Below are positions 1-5,600 of a DNA stretch of 7,166 nucleotides, piece after piece. A model generated the notes under the pieces. The model saw only the letters and a list, made by a program, of their open reading frames with translations, had not been told where the DNA came from and did not search any database. How positions within the stretch are numbered: the stretch's first letter is position 1; each line of letters starts with the position of its first letter. A program made the translations under genes and the position numbers. This DNA is from Cyanobacteria bacterium UBA11372. Its GTDB lineage: Bacteria; Cyanobacteriota; Cyanobacteriia; Cyanobacteriales; Aerosakkonemataceae. The stretch is taken from NCBI GenBank assembly GCA_003486675.1, contig DNGG01000275.1:13794-20959 (forward strand), read 5' to 3'.

Positions 1-21
1 GCTAATTGCTAATTGCTAATT
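1..21. repeat. Heptamer tandem repeat, GCTAATT x3 (STRR type)
   Basis: Three perfect head-to-tail copies of GCTAATT open the window, and the array may continue to the left. The unit is the reverse complement (in another phase) of the TAGCAAT unit at 117-165, so the two arrays could pair as arms of a large stem-loop in the transcript leaving the kinase gene. Heptanucleotide tandem arrays are a known feature of many filamentous cyanobacterial genomes. No function is established for this copy. Confidence 0.85.
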
Positions 22-81
22 TCAAGAAAAGCCCCTATGCTGAGTAATTCCGATGCAACGGTCAACGATATCAAACCTGCG

Positions 82-96
82 GCTAATGGCTAATTG
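82..96. repeat. Two degenerate heptamer units (GCTAATG GCTAATT)
   Basis: Two further heptamers in the same orientation as the array at 1-21 and opposite to the array at 117-165. The 60 bp between this pair and the left array is non-repetitive. The closest inverted partner begins at 117, which leaves a 20-bp loop if they pair. Confidence 0.7.
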
Positions 97-116
97 AAGG
101 ATATTAAGAACCTCTC

Positions 117-165
117 TAGCAATTAGCAATTAGCAATTAGCAATTAGCAATTAGCCATTAGCATT
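117..165. repeat. Heptamer tandem repeat, TAGCAAT x7, overlapping a gene end
   Basis: Seven contiguous heptamers: five perfect TAGCAAT (117-151), then TAGCCAT (152-158) and TAGCATT (159-165). The last two units run into the kinase gene and supply its stop codon (complement of TTA at 151-153) and its final codons. The array is therefore partly translated, as the Ala-Asn-Gly tail. Decay of the units towards the gene fits an array that was inserted or expanded against the coding end. The opposite-orientation units at 1-21 and 82-96 make a possible hairpin downstream of the gene. Confidence 0.9.
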
Positions 166-3100
166 GATTGCTAAATCCAAAGCTGCCAATAATTCCTTTG
201 CCGTGTAGGGCTTTTGTAAAAATACTTGCACGCCAGCGCCAGTTGCTGCGGTTAGCTTATCGTTGGAGACGAGTCCGCTGGTAGCGATAATCTTGACCTG
301 GGGGTTGATTTTTTGCAGGGTGCGGATCGCGGTTAATCCATCCATATTGGGCATCATGATATCCATTAACACGACGCTAATTTCATTTTGGTACTGGGCG
401 AAAAGCGCGATCGCTTCCAGTCCATCCCTGGCGATGAGAACCCGGTAATTGTGGGCTTCTAATGAGGCTGTGGTAATCTCCTGAATTGATGCTTCATCAT
501 CCACGACGAGAATCAATTCCCCTTGTCCTCGCGGCAGGTTCAAGTCTTCTGTTTCCTGCGTTACCGTTGCTTCCACTGCTGGTAAGTACACTTGAAATTG
601 GCTACCAAGTCCCACCTCGCTGGTGACATTCACAAAACCGCCGTGGCTTTTGACAATGCCCAGGACGGTAGAAAGTCCTAATCCAGTGCCTTTGCCCACT
701 TCTTTAGTAGTGAAAAAGGGGTCAAAAATTCGCTCTAATACTTCGCCAGAAATACCAACTCCCGTATCCGAGATGGTGATAACCACATAGGAACCAACTT
801 GGGCATTTAGATTCATGCGGGCATAGTTTTCATCAATCAATATATTTTCCGCAGACAGATCCAGAGTACCGCCATCGGGCATGGCATCACCAGCATTAAC
901 GCAGAGATTCATCAACACCTGATGCAGTTGGGTGGCATCGCCGCTAACCGTCCAAAGTTCCGTCGTTAGTATATTTGTGCGGACTGCGATTGATTTGGAA
1001 AATGTTCTTTTAATAATTTGCTCGATTTCTAACAGTAAGTGTCCCAGTTCTAGGGGAACGCGCTTGCCTTCTACGCCCCGTGCAAAGGATAAAACTTGTT
1101 TGACCATATCGGCACCGCGTTTGGCATTGTTTTCGATCAGATTAAACAGTTTCTGAGATTGGGCGTCCCTGAGTCTGTCTTTCAACAATTGCGCCGATAG
1201 CAGAATTGGTGTCAGCATATTGTTGAGGTCGTGGGCAATGCCGCCTGCTAGAGTGCCTAAACTTTCTAGGCGTTGGGCGCGGAGAAACTGTTGCTCTAGT
1301 TGTTTTTTTTCGGTAATGTCGGTGTCAACAATTAGGATTGATTTGGGTTGTCCGGCTTCGTCGCTTACGAGAGTCCAGCGACTTTCCACTAGAACATTTT
1401 TCCCTGATTTGGTTACTTTCTGCAATTCACCTTGCCACGAGCCTTGAGCGATAATTTTTGTCAGCGCTTCTTCGATTTGGGGTAAAATTTGCTTGTATAA
1501 AAACCGATTGGCATTTTTTCCCATCGCTTCCGCTCTTTGCCAGCCGTACAAATCCTCGGCACCTTTGTTCCAATATAAGATTTTGCCTGCCATATCTCGC
1601 ACAAAAATAGCATTTGTGGCAACATCAAGCAGCGCTGCTTGTTCGCGGATTTTCTGTTCTGCTCGTTGGCGTTCGGCAAGTTCGATTTGTGTCTGCTGGA
1701 GCAGGGTAGATTGTTGAATTGCAATGCCTACCTGTGTTGCCAATTGTTTGAGTAAATCGATTTCCCAAGGCTGCCACTGGCGAGGTTCTGAACAGTGATG
1801 GGCAATTAATAGCCCCCACAATTGGGGATTTTGGATGGGAGAATTCTCTTGGGTTTCTACTTCGCGGTTTTCTATTAAGATGGGAACGACTAGATTTGCC
1901 CTGACTTGAAACTGAGCCAGCAATTCAACGTAACAAGTTTCGATTTCGGCGGCGTAAATATCGGAGTGCATGGAAATCGCATCTTGCCGATAGGGTTCGA
2001 TATATTTTTCGGTAAAGCAAGGATCGTAGATCGGCGTTGACAGAATGCTAAGTGCTTCAGAAGCAACAGATTCTACAATTACCCTGCCATTCCAGTCTGG
2101 CTCAAAGCGGAAAATAATCGCGCGATCGCATCCCAAAAATTGCCGCACTTCTTCTACAGTTGTCTGGAGAATTTCATCCAAGTTGAGGGATTGACGAATG
2201 CGTAAAGCCATCTGCGTCACCAGTCGCTGCTGCTGGTATTGCTGTTGCAGCAGGGTATTGGCTTCGGACAATTGGGCAGTTCTTTCTTCTACTCGGATTT
2301 CTAATCGATCCCGTGCCTCCTGCAACTGCTGCTCCATTTTTTTGGGAATGGTGATGTCCCGGATTAACCAGCGCAAACCGATTTGTTCGTCCTGTAAATC
2401 CTTGATACTGCTGACAGCAAGCATAGCAGGAAAAGGGTCACCATCCCGTGGCTGGAGTTGAATTTCCCAGTCTTGCACCTGCTGCAATCCCATCAAGCGC
2501 ATCCGAAAGCTTTTGCGTTCTTTCTGGGTAATAAAAACGCTTAGTGGTTTGCCAATTAAACGCTTTTGGTTTACGCCTAACAATAAGGTAGCTGCGCGGT
2601 TAGCTTCTTGAATATTTCCCTTGACATCTGTGACTAAATACCCATCTGGAGCGAACTCGAATAAATCCTGGTAACGCTGGCGTTGCAACTCGATTTCTTG
2701 CTGACTTTTGAGCAGTTCTTCGTTCTGCTGGCGCAGTTCTTCTTCGGCAACTTGCATTTCTTCCAGCATTGTTTGCAATTCTTCGTTTGCTTGCTGAAGT
2801 TCATCGCTTTGTTGTGCTACTCGTGTTTCTAACTTTTCACGGGCTTGTTGTAGTAAATCTTGTGCTTGAGCGCGATCGCTAATATCTTGCAGCCCTAAGA
2901 TCAAATAATTTGGATCGCCATTGGGTTTGCGGGTGAGGGAAACATTCACATCCACCAAAACGCAAGTACCGTTTTTGCGAATGCAGCGCCAATCAAAAGA
3001 GTAATTTTCGATTTCACCCGCCAATAGGCGAGACAAGTCATTTATATCCGCATCCACGTCATTGGGGTGGGTAATTTCTTGCCAGCTTCGCCCTAGCAAT

Positions 3101-3639
3101 TCTGCCCGACTATACCCGACAATCTCGCAAAGCTTTTGGTTTACCTGCAACCATTTTCTATCGAGTCCGACGCGAGCCATCCCTACAGCAGCTTGCTCGA
3201 ATGTAGCCTGAAAGCGGGCTTCGTTCGCTTCTAGCTGCTGTTGCAACTGAGTTTGTTCTATAGCATTGCCAATGGCAATCCGAAGATTTGCAGGCGTTAT
3301 TTTGTCTTTAACTAAATATTCCTTAGCGCCACTTTTGATTGCCTGCACTGCGATCGCTTCATTACCCTGACCTGTTAGCATCAACACAGGCAAGTTCGTT
3401 TGCCCTAGCTGCGTTCTCAATTCTGCCAAAAACTCCAGCCCATCCATATCTGGCAGCAAAAAGTCCAGTAAAATGGCATCTGGCTGCACCTCTTGGCATA
3501 AAGCCAGCCCAGTTTCCCCGTCCTCTGCCTCGAAAATCCTGTGTGTAGATTGCTCATCCCCCAGCAGGTAGCGGCGAATTGTTTCCCTGTCTTCGAGCGA
3601 ATCATCCACAATCGCGATCTTCTTTTGTTTTTCTCTCAT
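151..3639 (-). CDS. Hybrid sensor histidine kinase with a probable cyanobacteriochrome GAF domain
   Basis: This is a 1162-residue cytoplasmic signalling kinase with no membrane segment. Domains in order are: receiver (about 6-128, phosphoacceptor Asp59, Thr89, Lys111); PAS (143-255); Glu/Gln-rich coiled coil (255-325); PAS (322-435); second coiled coil (435-475); GAF (485-645); PAS (668-780); HisKA with phosphorylated His803 in GGIAHDLNN; HATPase with N box around Asn911/Asn915, DTGVG at 958-962, FDPFFTTK at 972-979 and GKGTGLGL at 982-989; and a C-terminal receiver (1042-1160, Asp1093, Lys1143). All catalytic residues are present. The GAF carries DPCF (Cys541) and a second Cys569, as in DXCF photoreceptors. 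I chose the Met at 3639 because AGGGAG lies six bases upstream and the receiver starts at once. The longer reading from 3792 would cross the divergent promoter and the start of the neighbouring gene. No dedicated response-regulator gene is adjacent, so its output partner is unknown. Confidence 0.95.
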   Translation of the reverse strand: MREKQKKIAIVDDSLEDRETIRRYLLGDEQSTHRIFEAEDGETGLALCQEVQPDAILLDFLLPDMDGLEFLAELRTQLGQTNLPVLMLTGQGNEAIAVQAIKSGAKEYLVKDKITPANLRIAIGNAIEQTQLQQQLEANEARFQATFEQAAVGMARVGLDRKWLQVNQKLCEIVGYSRAELLGRSWQEITHPNDVDADINDLSRLLAGEIENYSFDWRCIRKNGTCVLVDVNVSLTRKPNGDPNYLILGLQDISDRAQAQDLLQQAREKLETRVAQQSDELQQANEELQTMLEEMQVAEEELRQQNEELLKSQQEIELQRQRYQDLFEFAPDGYLVTDVKGNIQEANRAATLLLGVNQKRLIGKPLSVFITQKERKSFRMRLMGLQQVQDWEIQLQPRDGDPFPAMLAVSSIKDLQDEQIGLRWLIRDITIPKKMEQQLQEARDRLEIRVEERTAQLSEANTLLQQQYQQQRLVTQMALRIRQSLNLDEILQTTVEEVRQFLGCDRAIIFRFEPDWNGRVIVESVASEALSILSTPIYDPCFTEKYIEPYRQDAISMHSDIYAAEIETCYVELLAQFQVRANLVVPILIENREVETQENSPIQNPQLWGLLIAHHCSEPRQWQPWEIDLLKQLATQVGIAIQQSTLLQQTQIELAERQRAEQKIREQAALLDVATNAIFVRDMAGKILYWNKGAEDLYGWQRAEAMGKNANRFLYKQILPQIEEALTKIIAQGSWQGELQKVTKSGKNVLVESRWTLVSDEAGQPKSILIVDTDITEKKQLEQQFLRAQRLESLGTLAGGIAHDLNNMLTPILLSAQLLKDRLRDAQSQKLFNLIENNAKRGADMVKQVLSFARGVEGKRVPLELGHLLLEIEQIIKRTFSKSIAVRTNILTTELWTVSGDATQLHQVLMNLCVNAGDAMPDGGTLDLSAENILIDENYARMNLNAQVGSYVVITISDTGVGISGEVLERIFDPFFTTKEVGKGTGLGLSTVLGIVKSHGGFVNVTSEVGLGSQFQVYLPAVEATVTQETEDLNLPRGQGELILVVDDEASIQEITTASLEAHNYRVLIARDGLEAIALFAQYQNEISVVLMDIMMPNMDGLTAIRTLQKINPQVKIIATSGLVSNDKLTAATGAGVQVFLQKPYTAKELLAALDLAINANG
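1705..2187 (-). other. Cyanobacteriochrome-type GAF domain (DXCF class) within the kinase
   Basis: This segment encodes residues about 485-645. Cyanobacteriochromes bind a linear tetrapyrrole through a cysteine of one GAF domain, and the DXCF class uses a second cysteine for reversible attachment. Here Asp539-Pro-Cys541-Phe542 (codons at 2014-2025) fits DXCF, and Cys569 (1933-1935) sits at the canonical position 28 residues later, which I recall as the spacing in TePixJ. The surrounding family signatures are present: RFEPDW, SDIYAAEIETCYVELLAQFQ, VRANLVVPIL, LWGLLIAHHCSEPRQWQPWE. Tyr570 follows the canonical Cys, where His is usual. Bilin binding is inferred; similar cyanobacterial GAF domains without chromophore exist, though these usually lack the cysteines. 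Confidence 0.75.
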
Positions 3640-3645
3640 GAGATT

Positions 3646-3651
3646 CTCCCT
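3646..3651 (-). promoter_or_regulatory. Ribosome binding site of the hybrid kinase
   Basis: AGGGAG on the minus strand lies six bases before the ATG at 3637-3639. It is a strong Shine-Dalgarno match and decides between this start and the in-frame upstream ATG at 3792, which lies inside the neighbouring coding region. Confidence 0.75.
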
Positions 3652-3684
3652 GCTGGCTGCAATTTGGCGATTGACAGGCTTAGG

Positions 3685-3693
3685 TATATTATC
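3685..3693. promoter_or_regulatory. Possible overlapping divergent -10 elements
   Basis: The 91 bp between the two divergent starts contain one AT-rich patch. Read on the plus strand it gives TATATT (3685-3690, one mismatch from TATAAT), about 40 bases before the membrane-protein start. Read on the minus strand it gives GATAAT (3688-3693) or TAATAT (3686-3691), about 50 bases before the kinase start. No good -35 box sits at 16-18 bp spacing on either strand. TTGACA at 3671-3676 is only eight bases from TATATT and so is not a standard partner. This is a weak prediction. Confidence 0.35.
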
Positions 3694-3730
3694 AAGCAGG
3701 GCTGTGGCTTTCAGATCTATTGAGCTAGAG

Positions 3731-4813
3731 ATGAATCGTATCTTAACACCTCTCCAACAATTTTTACTCACTTGGCTGCTCGTTTTAATCACGGGTTGGT
3801 TGACGCTGGTAGCGCTTAGTTACGTGGGCGAAACGATTAGTATTTTGCTCACAGCAGCGCTGATTGCTTTTTTACTTAACTACGCCGTGGCAGCGCTGCA
3901 ACGGTTTTTACCTCGAACTGTGGCGGCGCTTCTCGTTTATTTATTTGCCGCAATTGTTGTAACGCTGATTGGCCTCACCGTAGTACCACCTGTATTTAAT
4001 CAAGGGCGACAATTGGTGAATAATTTCCCTTCGTTGTTAGAGTCGGCGCGGCAGCAATTATCCGAATTTCAAACTTGGAGTACAGAGCATAATTTACCTT
4101 TTGATGTCAAAGGATTGGCGTTTCAGGTATTAGAACAAATCCAGGCTAGGGCGCAAGCGATCGCTTCCAGAGGTTTCGGTTTAGTCTTGGGCACGTTTAA
4201 CTGGTTTTTAGACTTAATTTTGATTCTGGTAATCTCGTTTTACATGCTCGTCGATGGCGAGCGCTTGTGGGAGGGAATTACCAGTATCTTTTCCCCGCGC
4301 ATTCAAACGGGTTTAACCGAATCCTTGCAACGCAATCTGCAACAGTTTGTTTCCGGACAATTGTTGTTAGGTTTATTTATGGCAGCAACTTTAACCCTGG
4401 TATTTTTAGCGTTGCGAGTGCCTTTTTTCTTGCTATTTTCCGTATTTATCGGTATAATGGAAGTGATTCCCTTTATTGGCGCCACGTTAGGAATTGCTAC
4501 GGTTGTAATAGTGGTGGCGTTTATCGATTGGTGGTTGGCATTGCAGGTTTTAGCAGTAGCGATCGCATTACAACAAATCAAAGATAATCTAGTCGCCCCT
4601 CGCATCATGGGCAATCTCACAGGATTATCCCCGGTGGTGATATTTGTGTCGTTACTAATCGGCGCCAGAATCGGTGGATTGTTAGGCGTAATTCTGGCAA
4701 TTCCCCTTACTGGTGCGCTCAAAAGTGTAGCTGAAATTGTTTTAGATCCGACGCTACCACCCCAAACCGGAAAATTTTTCCAAAACCCCTTTCATCAGGA
4801 TATTTCCGATTAA
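3731..4813 (+). CDS. AI-2E (PerM/TqsA) family membrane transporter
   Basis: This is a 360-residue polytopic inner-membrane protein of the AI-2E transporter family, whose members are typically about 350 residues. Substrates are known for few members (TqsA of E. coli with autoinducer-2, some Na+/H+ antiporters), so no substrate is assigned. Hydrophobic segments lie at about 10-30, 34-50, 63-86, 151-173, 208-230, 232-265, 267-283 and 300-330. A soluble stretch rich in Gln and Glu (about 90-148) lies between the third and fourth, as is usual for the family. Family-typical motifs include EVIPFIGATLG (244-254) and the C-terminal block VAPRIMGNLTGLSPVV followed by IGARIGGLLGVILAIPLTGALK. I chose the ATG at 3731 because it precedes the first membrane segment; the ATG at 3638 overlaps the divergent gene's start. 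The preceding GAG-rich bases make only a weak ribosome site. It is divergent from the kinase, and its stop is followed at once by a heptamer array. Confidence 0.9.
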   Translation: MNRILTPLQQFLLTWLLVLITGWLTLVALSYVGETISILLTAALIAFLLNYAVAALQRFLPRTVAALLVYLFAAIVVTLIGLTVVPPVFNQGRQLVNNFPSLLESARQQLSEFQTWSTEHNLPFDVKGLAFQVLEQIQARAQAIASRGFGLVLGTFNWFLDLILILVISFYMLVDGERLWEGITSIFSPRIQTGLTESLQRNLQQFVSGQLLLGLFMAATLTLVFLALRVPFFLLFSVFIGIMEVIPFIGATLGIATVVIVVAFIDWWLALQVLAVAIALQQIKDNLVAPRIMGNLTGLSPVVIFVSLLIGARIGGLLGVILAIPLTGALKSVAEIVLDPTLPPQTGKFFQNPFHQDISD

Positions 4814-4883
4814 ACAGTGGACAGTGGACAGTGGACAGTTGACAGTGGACAGTTGACAGTTGACAGTTGACAGTGGACAGTTA
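4814..4883. repeat. Heptamer tandem repeat, ACAGTGG/ACAGTTG, 9 full units plus a partial one
   Basis: Nine contiguous heptamers start at the base after the TAA of the upstream gene (4811-4813): GGG-type ACAGTGG at units 1, 2, 3, 5 and 9, and ACAGTTG at units 4, 6, 7 and 8, followed by a degenerate tenth (4877-4883). The only variable position is the sixth base (G or T). This is an STRR-type array unrelated in sequence to the TAGCAAT arrays at the other end of the gene pair. Confidence 0.93.
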
Positions 4884-4892
4884 CCTTTTGCT

Positions 4893-4907
4893 AGAAACCG
4901 GGTTTCT
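4893..4907. repeat. 15-nt palindrome AGAAACCGGGTTTCT
   Basis: This is a perfect inverted repeat of seven bases (AGAAACC / GGTTTCT) around a central G. I recognise the motif as a frequent dispersed palindrome in filamentous cyanobacteria, from memory and without a search. It lies 80 bases past the membrane-protein stop and might help end transcription, but only a short T run follows, so I do not call it a terminator. Confidence 0.6.
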
Positions 4908-4934
4908 TTGCGTCATACAGCAGCTTGCAGCCGC

Positions 4935-5013
4935 GTGAGGTACAGCGCTTTCGCTTCGTTTGTGTAGCGGCACCCTTAAGGGTGCCGCTACACAAACCTT
5001 CGGTGTACCTCAC
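4935..5013. repeat. Nested inverted repeat with a perfect 40-nt palindrome
   Basis: The outer arms GTGAGGTACA (4935-4944) and TGTACCTCAC (5004-5013) are perfectly complementary. Inside them, 4958-4997 is a perfect 40-nt palindrome with no unpaired centre (CTTAAG in the middle). The two paired zones are separated by 13 unpaired bases on the left and six on the right. As single-stranded DNA or RNA it would fold into a long interrupted hairpin. It has no coding content of its own and is probably a small non-autonomous repeat element; it could also impede transcription leaving the upstream gene. Confidence 0.85.
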
Positions 5014-5062
5014 TCAGCAAGCAATTTGCTATATCAAGCCCGATGGCATCCGAATTATGGCA

Positions 5063-5126
5063 GTAGGGGCACGGCATCGACGAACTTTGTGCTGGCAACA
5101 AAGCTTACTTTAGCCTTAGCCCCTAC
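5063..5126. repeat. Small inverted-repeat element, GTAGGGGC...GCCCCTAC
   Basis: Terminal inverted repeats GTAGGGGC (5063-5070) and GCCCCTAC (5119-5126) enclose a nested pair, CTTTGT (5085-5090) and ACAAAG (5098-5103). The first 16 bases match those of the element at 5188 with one substitution, so the two belong to one dispersed family of MITE-like palindromes. No coding sequence is recognisable. Confidence 0.7.
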
Positions 5127-5187
5127 CAATGATTTACATGATGTCCGTTGAATCGCCCATAATAAAAAAACATTACTTTGTCGTTGC

Positions 5188-5249
5188 GTAGGGACACGGC
5201 ATCTGACGATATCTAGGACAAACAGATAATGTTAATAATGCCGTGTCCC
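5188..5249. repeat. Small inverted-repeat element, GGGACACGGCAT...ATGCCGTGTCCC
   Basis: Perfect 12-bp inverted repeats lie at 5191-5202 and 5238-5249. A nested pair, ATCTG (5201-5205) and CAGAT (5223-5227), lies inside. The left end GTAGGGACACGGCATC (5188-5203) is one base different from 5063-5078, so this is a sister copy with diverged interior sequence. Confidence 0.75.
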
Positions 5250-5320
5250 GGCTTTTGATTATGAGTATTCGACCGGACATGATATCAGATGCTTTCCTGA
5301 TTTTTGCTCGTTGCTTGTTG

Positions 5321-5431
5321 CTCGTTCCCAGGTTCCACCTGGGAACGCTGTGCGGGTGGGCTGCTGCCTCCGGTAGGCGCAGGAGGCAGAGCCTCCAGAT
5401 TGGCGTTACCAGGCCGGAGCCTGGTAACGAG
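5321..5431. repeat. Multi-hairpin dispersed repeat bounded by CTCGTT...AACGAG
   Basis: Three stem-loops occur in a row. CGTTCCCAGGT / ACCTGGGAACG (5323-5333 and 5337-5347) has a 3-nt loop. GGAGGC / GCCTCC (5382-5387 and 5391-5396) has the loop AGA, and a further CTGCCTCC copy at 5364-5371 can compete for pairing. CGTTACCAGGC / GCCTGGTAACG (5404-5414 and 5419-5429) has a 4-nt loop. CTCGTT at the left and AACGAG at the right close the unit. I recognise this as a repeat type common in filamentous cyanobacteria, from memory and without a search. The tnpB element is inserted directly beside its right end. Confidence 0.8.
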
Positions 5432-5442
5432 GAGAAAGCCTG

Positions 5443-5600
5443 TTGACGTACTCCCCGTCCTAAACGAGCGGGGATTCTAAGAATCACTTCTTAGATTTTC
5501 TCTTTCTTTGAGTTCCCTTACTTTTATCTGTTTCCAGAACCAAGCAGAGGGGAATCTCTCGGGAGACTTGACATTCGGTGCGCCCCACCGTAGTTGACCA
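5443..5600 (-). ncRNA. Predicted omega RNA (reRNA) scaffold, guide starting at 5442
   Basis: TnpB nucleases use an RNA made from the 3' part of their gene and the right end of the element, with the guide read from the adjacent flank. Here two stems precede the end: CTAAGAA/TTCTTAG (5477-5494, spanning the tnpB stop) and CCCCG/CGGGG (5453-5473). If the right end is at 5443, the guide begins CAGGCTTTCTCCTCGT (5442 to 5427, minus strand). The 5' limit (5600) is an estimate from the size of known scaffolds; processing within tnpB cannot be read here. Confidence 0.5.
5453..5473 (-). repeat. Right-end hairpin of the IS element
   Basis: Perfect 5-bp stem CCCCG/CGGGG with an 11-base loop, ten bases inside the TCAA end and just beyond the tnpB stop. 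Its position fits both the transposase-recognised subterminal hairpin and the last stem of the guide-RNA scaffold. Confidence 0.75.

Noticed and set aside
117..165. CRISPR array
   Set aside because: Seven-base units with no spacers; the same holds for 4814-4883.
3671..3690. TTGACA (3671) with TATATT (3685) as a standard sigma-70 promoter
   Set aside because: Spacing of eight bases is far below the usual 16-18, so the -35 match is probably chance.
3638..3730. N-terminal extension of the AI-2E-family protein from an ATG at 3638
   Set aside because: It overlaps the kinase start codon and uses the promoter region as coding; the protein family normally starts close to the first membrane helix, as the ATG at 3731 does.
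3640..3792. N-terminal extension of the kinase from an ATG at 3792 (51 extra residues)
   Set aside because: It crosses the divergent promoter region and the first codons of the membrane protein, resembles no domain, and the ATG at 3639 has a strong ribosome site next to the receiver domain.
4303..4722. 139-codon open frame antisense to the AI-2E-family gene
   Set aside because: Composition is that of a shadow frame (Asn/Ile/Thr/Pro runs), with no domain, and it lies wholly inside a well-supported gene.
4893..5013. Rho-independent terminator for the AI-2E-family gene
   Set aside because: Strong hairpins are present but no T tract follows them; kept as repeats only.
4925..5151. Two overlapping plus-strand open frames of about 62 codons
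   Set aside because: They translate the 79-bp palindromic element and the neighbouring repeat; the frames are by-products of the inverted repeats.
5173..5487. 104-codon minus-strand open frame after tnpB
   Set aside because: It is made almost entirely of hairpin repeats and the right end of the IS element, and matches no protein family.
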